Below, piece by piece: positions 26,919 to 34,986 of a stretch of DNA of 64,000 nucleotides (positions within the stretch are counted from its first letter, which is position 1; every line of letters begins with the position of its first letter). This DNA is from CAMDPA01 sp965223035 (GTDB taxonomy: Bacteria > Pseudomonadota > Alphaproteobacteria > Rhizobiales > Hyphomicrobiaceae). The stretch is from the NCBI GenBank assembly GCA_965223035.1, contig OZ244980.1:2170001-2234000 (forward strand), in the 5' to 3' direction. Under the pieces are notes generated by a model. The model did not search any database, was not told the origin of the DNA, and worked only from the letters and a program-made list of their open reading frames with translations. A program made the position numbers and the translations under genes.

Positions 26919-27431
26919 TCAGGTGGGCGCCGCGGACAAGCCGTCATCAATGAGAGGTTTTCGGGTGGCAGGGTGCGACGTCAGGCGGCCGGTCATTGAC
27001 TGCAACTGCTGACGCAATTCGGCAATCTCGCCATCGCTCATGGTCAGCTTGGCAACCACGTGCTGTCTTGCACGGGTCGCAAGGCGACGCAGACCACGTC
27101 CCTTCTGTGTGAGACGGACTTGAACCTTACGCTCATCGTTCGTCTTGCGTTGCCGCGCGACAATCGACTGAGCCTCAAGTCGCTTGACGAGTGGTGTTAA
27201 CGTGCCCGAGTCGAGCCCCAATCGTCGGCCGATCTCGCCGACCGTCAGGCCATCCTCCTCCAACAGGCAAATCAGCACCAGGTATTGCGGGTATGTGATC
27301 TGCTCAAGCTTGAGCACCTCGCCATAGACGCGTGCGATCGCCCGGGCCGCCCGATGCAGCGCCAGACACAACTGGTCATCGAGCAGAAGAGAGCCGGCCC
27401 GCAGCTGTGATGAGGTCCCTTGGCGTTTCAC
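26919..27431 (-). CDS. ohrR: OhrR-type organic-hydroperoxide sensor (MarR family)
   Basis: 170 residues from a GTG at 27431 with AGGTGG 6-7 bases upstream. The start of the fold reads LLLDDQLCLALHRA, which is the OhrR signature with the peroxide-reactive Cys at position 22, the same place as in Xanthomonas OhrR. The winged helix (YPQYLVLICLLEEDGLTVGEIGRRL, then LDSGTLTPLVKRLEA and a DERKVQV wing) is intact. A repressor released by organic hydroperoxides, it normally controls ohr. No ohr gene is in the window, but a matching operator lies upstream at 27535-27568, suggesting autorepression. A downstream sigma factor gene may be a co-target. Confidence 0.88.
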   Translation of the reverse strand: MKRQGTSSQLRAGSLLLDDQLCLALHRAARAIARVYGEVLKLEQITYPQYLVLICLLEEDGLTVGEIGRRLGLDSGTLTPLVKRLEAQSIVARQRKTNDERKVQVRLTQKGRGLRRLATRARQHVVAKLTMSDGEIAELRQQLQSMTGRLTSHPATRKPLIDDGLSAAPT

Positions 27432-27534
27432 GTGTCGTCCACCTTTGCCTTGCCAACGTGCGGATTGCCCAACGCGCCACACACGCACCTCTCGCCAAGC
27501 TGCCGTTCGCCGGCACGCTTTGACCTCTTCATTA

Positions 27535-27568
27535 GCGCAAAATTAAATTGTGCGCAATTGATTGTGCA
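27535..27568. promoter_or_regulatory. Putative OhrR operator (two overlapping palindromes)
   Basis: 27535-27555 is a near-perfect 21-bp palindrome with arms GCGCA and TGCGC around AAATTAAATTG. 27551-27568 is a second dyad (TGCGCAATTGATTGTGCA). Known OhrR sites have a CAATT-AATTG type core, and this pair lies about 105 bases upstream of the ohrR start. Binding is inference. Confidence 0.55.
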
Positions 27569-27763
27569 GGGGCGACGGACCAGATCGCAAGCGTCGCTCG
27601 TGATCCGCGGTACCCGCGCCGTGATGCTCAATCGTGGCAGTGGAGGTACGGCGCAGCATGCGCCTCACCTGATCGCAGCCGAGTGGCAGCCCGCCGCGAA
27701 ACGGCGATTGTCAAAGGGATGGTGCAGGCCTTGCCCGGTTCGGCATTCGCCCTGCTTCGGTTC

Positions 27764-27826
27764 AGCCCGCAGCCTCAGCCCGGAGCCTCAGCCCGGAGCC
27801 TCAGCCCGGAGCCTCAGTCCGCAGCC
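27764..27826 (+). repeat. 13-bp tandem array
   Basis: About five copies of AGCCCGGAGCCTC, the first and last slightly diverged. Simple-sequence expansion in non-coding DNA. Confidence 0.85.
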
Positions 27827-27854
27827 GTTCACAAGTCCGAGAGTCGGCGCCTGC

Positions 27855-27916
27855 TAGATGATCGTGCCTTGAGTTGGCAGCGCAAAGCCGGTTCCAACTC
27901 AAAGCACGTTGATTAG
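27855..27916 (+). repeat. Diverged family A-like element
   Basis: TAGATGATCGTGCCTTGAGT opens it, CGGTTCCAACTCAAAGCACG closes it, and the loop CGCAAAGC is shared with the typical hybrid. The arms differ from the standard stem but still pair in part. It lies just beyond the ion-channel stop codon. Confidence 0.6.
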
Positions 27917-27928
27917 GCGTGATGGACG

Positions 27929-28867
27929 CTAACCACGCCCGACCTCGCGCAGCGACGTTGCCAGCCTTGCGACCTCCCGGTTCAATTCGTCAAACCTTTC
28001 GTGCAGCGATTGGATTTCAGCGTGGGTGAATTGCTTGACGTCGGCGCGATCCAGCGCGCGCGGTTGTTCTTGCGAGGATTGCATCGCATCGACGATGATG
28101 CCGATGAACAGGTTGAGCACGGCAAAGCTGGTGACGATGATGAATGGCACAAAGAACACCCAAGCGTAGGGGAATAGCTCCATGGTCGGGCGCACGATGC
28201 CCATCGACCAGCTTTCCAAGGTCATGATCTGGAACAGACTGTAAGCCGAGGCGGCGATCGATCCAAACCACTCCTGCATGCGCGGATCGGGATGTTGTCC
28301 GAACAGCTTGGTCGTCAGAACCGCCGAAACGTAGAACACCAAGCACAGGACGCCAATCACCGATATCATGCCGGGGATCGAATGCCCGATGGCACTGATG
28401 ACCCGGCGGAGTTGTGGGACGACGGAAAGGAGCCGCAGCACTCGTAGAACGCGCAAGGCGCGTAGGATCGCCAGCGGGCCGCTCGCCGGAAACCAAGCGA
28501 TCGTGACGATCAGAAAGTCGAACACGTTCCATCCCGAAGCAAAAAACCTCAAGCGATAGGCGTAAAGTTTCAATCCCACTTCAATTGTGAAGATGATCAG
28601 GATCGATCGGTCGACCAGGTACAGCATATCACCATAGCTGGCTGTGAACGATGGGACGGTCTCCAACCCCAGTGAGACTGCATTGATCAAAATGAGCAGC
28701 GTAATAAAGCCAACGAACCTCGGGCTTTCACTAAAGTCCGCCACCGTGAGCCGGGCGCCTTCGAGTTCGGGGACGATTGTCGGTCTGACCACAGATTTCT
28801 CCGATGCCACGCCATTCGTCGTCGAGCGGGTGTCTGCATACTCGACGTCATAGTCGATCGATGTCAT
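27929..28867 (-). CDS. NavBac-type voltage-gated sodium channel
   Basis: 312 residues from the ATG at 28867. There are six transmembrane helices. S4 (about 134-148) has four Arg at every third place (136, 139, 142, 145). The pore loop ends in the filter TLESWS at 216-221, the same as in NavAb and close to NaChBac. This marks a sodium-selective, voltage-gated tetrameric channel, not a potassium channel. The C-terminal tail (about 270-308) is a polar helix with heptad-like spacing, fitting the four-helix bundle of the family. No partner gene is adjacent. It has long non-coding flanks on both sides, so it probably has its own promoter. The start has no strong ribosome-binding site. Confidence 0.93.
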   Translation of the reverse strand: MTSIDYDVEYADTRSTTNGVASEKSVVRPTIVPELEGARLTVADFSESPRFVGFITLLILINAVSLGLETVPSFTASYGDMLYLVDRSILIIFTIEVGLKLYAYRLRFFASGWNVFDFLIVTIAWFPASGPLAILRALRVLRVLRLLSVVPQLRRVISAIGHSIPGMISVIGVLCLVFYVSAVLTTKLFGQHPDPRMQEWFGSIAASAYSLFQIMTLESWSMGIVRPTMELFPYAWVFFVPFIIVTSFAVLNLFIGIIVDAMQSSQEQPRALDRADVKQFTHAEIQSLHERFDELNREVARLATSLREVGRG

Positions 28868-29313
28868 ATGCAAAATGCAACGTCGATAGACAAGCCTTTC
28901 GGGATCGGATTTGGGTTCATGGCCGATTGGGATGGCGATCCAACTGGGGTTCGACCCGGCTACCGATGTGATGGCCGCGTGCCGGGGCATGGGTGGGCCC
29001 GCGAGCGACGATGGGGCCCATCGCCAATGACTGCGAGCTGTCGGGGTCAGCGAGCGTGCAGCACCACCTAAGGATGCCAACGCGATCAGTTGCCCGCCTG
29101 CGCGGCTGCTACGCAGCGTACAGTGCAGTTTAACAATTGGTCTTAGTCTGCGCGCGTCGGCTGGCTAACACATCGGCTCGCCATCACATGGTGTTGTGAC
29201 GCTCGCTGCTAGATCATCGCGCCTTAAAGTGTAGAGCAACCTGCCTTTAATCGGGATCGTTCCGATCCCGATTAAAGGCAGGTTGCTCCAGAGGACAAAG
29301 CCCAGATGGACAT
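28868..29313. other. Non-coding stretch with a family A repeat
   Basis: The repeat sits at 29212-29290. Frames before it are shadow-like, and no gene was recognised. Confidence 0.45.
29212..29290 (+). repeat. Family A: truncated L end joined to a full R palindrome
   Basis: TAGATCATCGCGCCTTAAAG runs straight into TGTAGAGCAACCTGCC and a complete R hairpin ending GGCAGGTTGCTCC. It looks like a composite that lost the inside of its L module. Confidence 0.85.
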
Positions 29314-29517
29314 CTACCCGAGGTTCCAAAGTCCGATCCGCTTCAAGGCGTTCTCGGCTTCGTTGCCATACTTGGGATGGCGCAAAAGCGCGTTAAGTTC
29401 CCGCATGGCCGAGAGTAATTTTTTTTGACGCCGCAACTTCTCAAATGTATATACCCACTCGTCATCGATCGCGCTATTGAATTGGCGGGCAACCTTAAGT
29501 CCCAATTCGTACTGCAT
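29314..29517 (-). CDS. Small hypothetical protein
   Basis: 67 residues, polar and mostly helical (WVYTFEKLRRQKKLLSAMRE), with no signal peptide or Cys. A GTAGG/GTGG stretch lies before the ATG. Base use is less GC-rich than neighbouring genes. I do not recognise the family. It lies between two non-coding gaps. The composition (balanced charges, no long simple runs) makes a real gene plausible but unproven. Confidence 0.45.
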   Translation of the reverse strand: MQYELGLKVARQFNSAIDDEWVYTFEKLRRQKKLLSAMRELNALLRHPKYGNEAENALKRIGLWNLG

Positions 29518-29836
29518 CCACGAAACCTACGTCATCGCTGTGAACGAAACTCAATTTGAGTGTCACATTACAATCATAAGCGAAGGTTCGCAATGCCACA
29601 CCCGATGATCGCCGTTGCCCGCCGTCTCAGTATTTAGTCTCGTTGTCCCAGCTCAACTGCAGCGGCCTTGAGCCGTGGGCGTCGCCTGGTAGGGGTGGCG
29701 AACCCCTTTGTTGGCACCGTCACAATGACCGGCTGAACAATCGGGTTCTGCGCAATGCTGCCACCTGCCATACAACTTTAACACAAACGGGGTAAGGAGC
29801 CGTCTGCTTGTTTGTTCGGATCATAGGACTTGGGCC
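29518..29836. other. Non-coding stretch
   Basis: AT content rises near 29545-29585 and 29760-29820, where promoters for the flanking small genes could be. No repeat or gene was recognised. Confidence 0.35.
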
Positions 29837-30085
29837 ATGTCTACAACCATGCAAGAACTTCAAATCGGCGATGTGATCGAGGTTAAGTATCGCGAATGGA
29901 AAGATATCGCGGCGGTCAACGAGCTCGGTGACTGTTGGATTGTAGCCGTCATAGTCCATTGTGAGCCGGGCACGTGGCCGCTGGCACGCTTAAAGGATGG
30001 ACAACTCACGGAGATCCGCCCCCACATGTGCTGGCGATTGCGTGATGTTTCGCGTCTCGACCCGGCGATTCGACAAGCAGCTTGA
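29837..30085 (+). CDS. Small hypothetical protein
   Basis: 82 residues, starting MSTTMQELQIGDVIEVKYRE, with alternating strands and two Trp (WKDIAAV, DCWIVAVIV). The pattern of short beta strands with GD and conserved aromatic residues resembles a small SH3-like barrel, but I cannot name a family. No clear ribosome-binding site is seen, though the frame has normal codon use and ends cleanly. It stands alone. Confidence 0.5.
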   Translation: MSTTMQELQIGDVIEVKYREWKDIAAVNELGDCWIVAVIVHCEPGTWPLARLKDGQLTEIRPHMCWRLRDVSRLDPAIRQAA

Positions 30086-30431
30086 GGCGACAACACGCAT
30101 GGCCACGCACGTGCCGTAATTGCCGCAGGGCATTCCGCCGCACGGAGGCAGCTTGAAGATTGCAGCAGCGTGGGTTGCTGAGCGCTTCGAATTTGACGGT
30201 TTCGGAAATGATGGGGTGAGGCTGGCCAGTTTAGCGGCGTATTTCAAACGAGAATCAAGTTTGAAATTAATTTATTTGGGCTTGATGGGCGGCCTTGAGT
30301 AAGGCGACCGCGTGCGATCGGGCTGTTTGGCGCAGCCGTTGCGCCCATGCGGCCAGCGGCAGATTTCGGTGACACAGCTGAAGCCAGGGGATTGATCGCA
30401 CAGATCGTGGTGATTGCAGCCCCTTGCCGTT
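30086..30431. other. Non-coding stretch
   Basis: No gene, repeat or clear regulatory dyad was recognised between the small hypothetical gene and the end of the DUF6644-like gene. Confidence 0.35.
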
Positions 30432-30899
30432 TTATTGGAAGAACCCGATCAATCGACCCGAGGCCAGTGCAGATAACCAACAGGCCATGGAGACCACGCC
30501 GGCAACCGGTAGGTTGGTATTGCCGCGGGCATCGAACCAAAGCCCGAATCTGACGTGGGTTGCCATGGCGGCGAGGCCACCAATGGTCACCAGCGACAGT
30601 TTGATCCAGAAAATCGACAGCGCGGCATACTCCGAGGCTCTCACGCAGAATAGCAAGACGCCTGTGACCAGCGCCACGCCAAGACCCGTCGCAGCGACCG
30701 GTACCAGTACGCGTGCCAGATCGCGGCGCGCAACGGTGGGCCAAACGCCGATCAGCCGCAGATCCATGGGGACGATGGCACCCACCAACAGGGCAATTCC
30801 GGCGATATGCGATGCGTTGAGTGCCGCATACCCCCATCGCGAAGCCCTCAACGTTGAGGCAGGCCACGCGGTTTCAAGCGCGCTCAGTAGCGCATCCAC
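30432..30899 (-). CDS. DUF6644-like four-helix membrane protein
   Basis: 155 residues with four hydrophobic segments (about 25-50, 65-90, 95-115, 130-150) and little outside them. Small proteins of this shape, annotated DUF6644, are often encoded right beside DUF6152 proteins, as here: the start codon lies 3 bases after the stop of the upstream partner. The His in ASHIAG in helix 1 and in MATHVRF in helix 3 could bind a metal or haem, as in cytochrome b561-like four-helix proteins, but this is speculative. Function unknown. Confidence 0.7.
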   Translation of the reverse strand: MDALLSALETAWPASTLRASRWGYAALNASHIAGIALLVGAIVPMDLRLIGVWPTVARRDLARVLVPVAATGLGVALVTGVLLFCVRASEYAALSIFWIKLSLVTIGGLAAMATHVRFGLWFDARGNTNLPVAGVVSMACWLSALASGRLIGFFQ

Positions 30900-30902
30900 G
30901 GC

Positions 30903-31271
30903 TCAATCCCGGCCGGGATAGAGCTTATATTCCCGGCCTTTGATGAAGATGCGTTCCGCTTTCATGCGCCGTTTTGCTCGATCGGCCGCAGGCTCGCCAA
31001 TAAAGCGCATTTCGGCCCCGACGGCGAAGTCCGCAGGCTTGAGGCCGGCACGTTTGTTGCGCCACGGTTGGCCAACCTCGACCGTCCAGAGCTGACCCTC
31101 GACATCGACCTTAATGATCCCATGCGGGTTGCCGAGCCGAGCACTTTTGATGACGCCGAACAGCTCAATATTGCCGCCGGTCGTCCAACTCCAACCATGG
31201 TGTGCCAAGCTGCCAGTCGCGGTTAGGAGGCCGAGGACTGCCAACGCCAGCACCTGACTCGTCGTTTTCAC
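30903..31271 (-). CDS. DUF6152-family exported protein
   Basis: 122 residues with a signal peptide (cut near ATGSLA) followed by HHGWSWT at the mature N-terminus. The two adjacent His are typical of DUF6152 proteins and could bind copper or another metal (inference). The rest is a small beta domain: IELFGVIKSARLGNPHGIIKVDVEGQLWTVEV and an RMKAERIFIKGREYKLYPGR end. It is translated just before the four-helix membrane protein, which suggests a periplasmic-membrane pair. Confidence 0.78.
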   Translation of the reverse strand: MKTTSQVLALAVLGLLTATGSLAHHGWSWTTGGNIELFGVIKSARLGNPHGIIKVDVEGQLWTVEVGQPWRNKRAGLKPADFAVGAEMRFIGEPAADRAKRRMKAERIFIKGREYKLYPGRD

Positions 31272-31768
31272 CTTGTCGTCTCCTTCAGCGTATTCAATGA
31301 GATTGTTGAACCTGCTCCATACACGGCCCGATCACGCGTGAACACGGTGTCGCTCCATGCGCGTTCACATTGCGATATCTTGGCCCCGATGTCGCGGTCC
31401 GGTCGAGGCCGGGCTTGAGCCGCATGCAGCGCACCGGCTGCTCCAACCTTTCTTACCGGCACGACGGACCATTGGGCGCCCGCGTGGGAGCGGGATGGTT
31501 CCAGCAATCACTGAAGCGCTTTCCGGCTGGCGATCTGTCGATCGTGGCAACGCTTGATGATGACATCCATTGACACCGGCGGCCACCGCAGCGATCGGCC
31601 GGCCCGGTTCGATCGTCGGCGAGAGTGAGGCGCGTCGGCACGGGGTTGCCGCCCGCGCAAACGCCCTTCATGATCTCATTGAGCCGCTGTCGCGCCCGAT
31701 GGTGGGGCTGGATCGACGTGAGGACGTGGCGACCAAAGACGGTTTGCGCATCATCAGGAGCTAAGCCC
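31272..31768. other. Non-coding stretch with a family B fragment
   Basis: The B fragment lies at 31455-31519. Other frames here are short and shadow-like. An AGGAG near 31756 belongs to the next gene. Confidence 0.45.
31455..31519 (-). repeat. Family B repeat, partial
   Basis: It keeps ACCATTGGGCGCCCG, GGAGCGGGATGGTTCCAG and CACTGAAGCG, the inner part and CGTTTCA-like end of family B. The far end is missing. Confidence 0.55.
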
Positions 31769-32752
31769 ATGTTCAATGGCGTATTGATTGAGAAAGACGA
31801 ACGCGGCTATCGCGCCGAATTCAAGCCGATCGCCGAGGACCACCTGCCCGAAGGCGACGTGACGGTCAAAGTCGCCTACTCATCGCTCAACTACAAAGAT
31901 GGGCTGGCGATCACCGGTAAGGCACCCGTGGTCCGCAACTTTCCGCTGGTGCCCGGGATCGATTTTGCCGGTACGGTGGAGGCGAGTGCGGACCCAAGAT
32001 ATCGGCCGGGCGACGCGGTGGTGCTGAATGGTTGGGGGGTTGGCGAAAAGCACTGGGGCGGGTGGGCGCAGGTCGCGCGCGTCAAAGCCGACTGGCTGGT
32101 TCCGCTTCCCTCTGAGCTGACGATGCGCCAAGCGATGGCGATCGGCACCGCCGGCTACACCGCCATGCTGAGCATCATGGCGCTCCAGCGGCAGGGCGTC
32201 GGCCCCGACAAGGGAGAAATTGTGGTTTCTGGAGCAACCGGTGGTGTCGGTAGCGTCGCCGTCGCGGTTCTCTCCAAGCTTGGTTACCGCGTCGTCGCAA
32301 TGACCGGACGCAGTGCTGAAGCCGGGTACCTAACTTCACTGGGCGCCGCGGAGGTGATGGATCGCGCCGAGTTTTCCCAACCGGCCAAGCCGTTGGGCCG
32401 GGAGCGGTGGGCGGGTGCCATTGACACGGTCGGCAGCCACGTGCTCGCCAACATCTGCGCGACGATGCGTTACCGCGGCGTTGTTACGGCCTGCGGCTTG
32501 GCGGGCGGCATGGATCTTCCCGCCACGGTGGCGCCGTTCATCTTGCGTGGCGTTGCGCTGCTCGGAATCGACAGTGTGATGTGTCCGTACCAGGAGCGAT
32601 GGCAGGCGTGGCAACGGCTAGCGCGCGATCTCGATCTTGCCAAACTGGATCTGGCCACGAGCGAGGTACGGCTGTCAGAGGCCATTGACGCAGCCCGGGG
32701 CTTAATGGACGGAAAGCTACGTGGGCGTGTGGTGGTTGATGTCAATCGATGA
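31769..32752 (+). CDS. acuI: Acrylyl-CoA reductase AcuI / YhdH-type quinone oxidoreductase
   Basis: 327 residues. AGGAG stands 8 bases before the ATG. The family layout is clear: N-terminal SSLNYKDGLAITGK, PGIDFAGTV, the NGWGVGE stretch and KADWLVPLP, then the NADPH Rossmann motif VSGATGGVGSVAV and the C-terminal GVALLGIDSV. It has no zinc ligands, as is normal in this MDR branch. AcuI reduces acrylyl-CoA to propionyl-CoA with NADPH, as in dimethylsulfoniopropionate use and detoxification of acrylyl-CoA. It is a single gene here. The mmsA gene at 48-49.5 kb also handles propionyl-CoA-linked metabolites, but the two are not linked. Confidence 0.87.
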   Translation: MFNGVLIEKDERGYRAEFKPIAEDHLPEGDVTVKVAYSSLNYKDGLAITGKAPVVRNFPLVPGIDFAGTVEASADPRYRPGDAVVLNGWGVGEKHWGGWAQVARVKADWLVPLPSELTMRQAMAIGTAGYTAMLSIMALQRQGVGPDKGEIVVSGATGGVGSVAVAVLSKLGYRVVAMTGRSAEAGYLTSLGAAEVMDRAEFSQPAKPLGRERWAGAIDTVGSHVLANICATMRYRGVVTACGLAGGMDLPATVAPFILRGVALLGIDSVMCPYQERWQAWQRLARDLDLAKLDLATSEVRLSEAIDAARGLMDGKLRGRVVVDVNR

Positions 32753-33435
32753 TGGCGATGGCGCCGCGCCGCCCTTGATCCGGTGCGGCTACCTGCACAT
32801 CGAAGAGCAGCCTGCTTATGGTCGGATGCGGGAGGATTCCGATAACAGCAGAAAGTTGCTCACCACTTTAAGGCACGATGATCTCGCCAAAGCCTCGGCC
32901 GATCTTCAACGGTGCCTTGCGGGCAAGCCAATTTGTCCGACCGTTGCCAGCCACTATTTTTCAATGATTGCAAGCGGTGCAGGCGATTGGAAGGCGCCGA
33001 CTGATTAAGAGTTAGAATGATTAAAAAGAGTTTTGCGGCATGGATTCAATCGGCAGAAGCGACTTTTTTGAAATATTGTCTCGCTGCATTTCGGTTTGTC
33101 CGTACTTTTGAGAATGGCCTGTGGCCCGCGGCGACCTGGAAGCCTGCATCACTCTGTCGCAATCGCGTAACCAACAGAACCGCAAGAACTGAACCGTTTC
33201 CAAAAGCAGCGTCAAATATCGCAAGGCCGGCGATTTACGCCTTGTCGATGCGGCAGCCCATTAGATTTGGAATTAGAACAATTCCTAATTGAGTGCGCGC
33301 AGCCAGAATTGCAGAATCGATCTCGACACGCTTATTGACGACGAGAAAGGTTATATCTATTTGTGGACTGTCAATCACAGTGGTGTCGGGATATTTTGGT
33401 TCCGCTGGACTGTCTTTTTGGTGGGAGGCGATGGA
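32753..33435. other. Non-coding leader region of the iron-binding protein gene
   Basis: It includes a fragment of an A-type end (about 32848-32884: AGAAAGTTGCTCACCACTTT then GGCACGATGATCT) and the dyad at 33271-33290. GGGAGG before 33436 is the ribosome-binding site. No gene was seen. Confidence 0.45.
33271..33290. promoter_or_regulatory. Dyad upstream of the iron-binding protein gene
   Basis: AATTAG-N8-CTAATT, spanning AATTAGAACAATTCCTAATT, lies about 145 bases before the start. It partly resembles the TTAGAA-N3-TTCTAA type box of the alphaproteobacterial iron regulator Irr, with one extra base. Iron control is inference. Confidence 0.35.
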
Positions 33436-34494
33436 ATGACTCAAAAGAGTTCTGGGACGCTTAATTTATTGATGCCGGTATTTGCCGTTGCGCTTGCTGC
33501 CTTGAGCATCGCTCCGGCCGCCTATGCCGCCGGCGAGGTCAACGTCTACTCCTATCGGCAGCCGTTCCTGATCAAGCCGATGTTGGATGCCTTCACGAAA
33601 GACACCGGCATCAAGGTCAATGTTCTGTTCGCGCCGAGGGGGCTGATTGAGCGGGTCAAGACCGAGGGCAAGAACAGTCCGGCTGACGTTCTGTTGACCG
33701 TCGACATCGGTCGCCTGACCAAGGCCGTCACTGAAGGCGTCAGCCAGCCCGTCACGTCTGCCGTTATCGAAGCCAACGTTCCCGCCGCCTATCGGGCCAA
33801 GGACGGGTCCTGGTTCGGCCTCACGCGGCGCTCGCGGGTCGTCTATGCCTCGAAGGATCGGGTCAAACAGGAGGCCATCACCTATGAAGAGCTGGCCGAT
33901 CCGAAGTGGAAGGGCAAAATCTGCTCGCGCTCGGGCTACCACGTCTACACGGTGGCTTTGATCGCCTCGATGATCGCGCACCACGGCGAGAACAAGGCTG
34001 AGGCTTGGCTCACCGGCGTCAAGAACAACTTGGCGCGTAAGCCAAACGGCAACGATCGCGCACAGGTCAAGGCGATCTATGCCGGTGAATGCGATATCTC
34101 GATCGGCAACACCTACTATATGGGCAAGATGGCGACCAATGAAAAAAATCCCGAACAGAAAAAGTGGGCCGATGCAGTGAAGATTCTGTTTCCGAACACC
34201 AATGACCGGGGGTCGCACATCAATATCTCCGGCATGGTGATGGCCAAACATGCGCCCAACCGCGCCAATGCGCTGAAGCTGATGGAGTACCTGGCGTCGG
34301 ATGAGGCGCAACGGATGTATGCGGAGGACAACTTCGAGTATCCTGCGAAGGCCGACATTCCCTGGTCGAAAATGGTCAAGGGCTGGGGTGAGTTCAAAGC
34401 CGATCCGATTTCAATTGAGACCGTCGCCAAACACCGGGACGCCGCCACGCGGCTGGTGGATCGCGTCGGGTTCAATGACGGACCGAAGTCGTAA
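33436..34494 (+). CDS. Periplasmic Fe(3+)-binding protein of an ABC transporter (FbpA/FutA type)
   Basis: 352 residues with a signal peptide (cut near AAYAAGE) and the extracellular solute-binding fold: VNVYSYRQPFLIKPML, VDIGRLTKAV and the paired tyrosines in GNTYYMGKM that bind ferric iron in FbpA/FutA proteins. The ATG at 33436 follows GGGAGG. The usual permease and ATPase genes are absent on both sides, which is unusual, so they must lie elsewhere or be lost. A dyad resembling an iron-responsive box lies upstream. The gene is followed by more than 1 kb of repeats. Confidence 0.9.
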   Translation: MTQKSSGTLNLLMPVFAVALAALSIAPAAYAAGEVNVYSYRQPFLIKPMLDAFTKDTGIKVNVLFAPRGLIERVKTEGKNSPADVLLTVDIGRLTKAVTEGVSQPVTSAVIEANVPAAYRAKDGSWFGLTRRSRVVYASKDRVKQEAITYEELADPKWKGKICSRSGYHVYTVALIASMIAHHGENKAEAWLTGVKNNLARKPNGNDRAQVKAIYAGECDISIGNTYYMGKMATNEKNPEQKKWADAVKILFPNTNDRGSHINISGMVMAKHAPNRANALKLMEYLASDEAQRMYAEDNFEYPAKADIPWSKMVKGWGEFKADPISIETVAKHRDAATRLVDRVGFNDGPKS

Positions 34495-34555
34495 AGCGTC
34501 GTCGCAGTGTGTCAGCTATGAGCGGTTGGGAAGGAACGCGCAGCACGGCCGATCT

Positions 34556-34708
34556 CTAGCGCAACCTGCCTTTAATCGGAATCGGAACGATCCCGATTAA
34601 AGGCAGAAAGTTGCTCACCACTTTAACAGCGATCATCTTTGCGCCTTAAATCGGAACCGGCGCAATTGGAACCGGCGTTGCGGTTCCGATTTAAGGCGCG
34701 ATGATCTA
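34556..34708 (-). repeat. Composite family A repeat, R module then L module
   Basis: TAGCGCAACCTGCC opens an R palindrome, a CACTTTAACAG linker follows, then a full L palindrome ends GGCGCGATGATCTA. This is the reverse orientation of the composites at 13952 and 44245. Confidence 0.85.
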
Positions 34709-34778
34709 GATCATCATGCCTTGCGTTGGCAGCGCGCAGACCGCTTCGACCACAGACGCGGTGATCGAGATGATGTTC

Positions 34779-34892
34779 GCCTGAGGCGGATCAGCCTTAC
34801 CGACCCGCTCCACCGTCGGCCACCTACATAAAGCCTGCCATGGGAGGTGTGGCTGGGCGGAGAACGGAATGGTTCCAGCCAACTCTGAAACG
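34779..34892 (-). repeat. Family B repeat (reverse orientation)
   Basis: GCCTGAGGCGGATCAGCC, ACCGACCCGCTCC, GGAATGGTTCCAGCCA and CTGAAACG match the B copy at 23081-23192 in order and orientation. Confidence 0.7.
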
Positions 34893-34904
34893 CGATCGGC
34901 CGAT

Positions 34905-34986
34905 CTGGGCACTCGGTACTGGGCACTCGGTACTGGGCGCTGGGCACTGGGCACTGGGCACTGGGCACTGGGCGCTGGGCACTGGT
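34905..34986 (+). repeat. Heptamer microsatellite GGGCACT
   Basis: About eleven units of GGGCACT or close variants (GGTACTC, GGGCGCT). This is a simple-sequence run in a gap, probably made by slippage. No protein frame uses it. Confidence 0.85.

Larger units (their letters stand above)
27432..27928. other. Non-coding stretch upstream of ohrR with operator and repeats
   Basis: It contains the OhrR-like operator (27535-27568), a 13-bp tandem array (27764-27826) and a family A-like element (27855-27916). No gene was seen. Confidence 0.5.

Noticed and set aside
34905..34986. CRISPR-like array
   Set aside because: Units are 7 bp with no spacers. It is a simple tandem run, and no cas gene is near.
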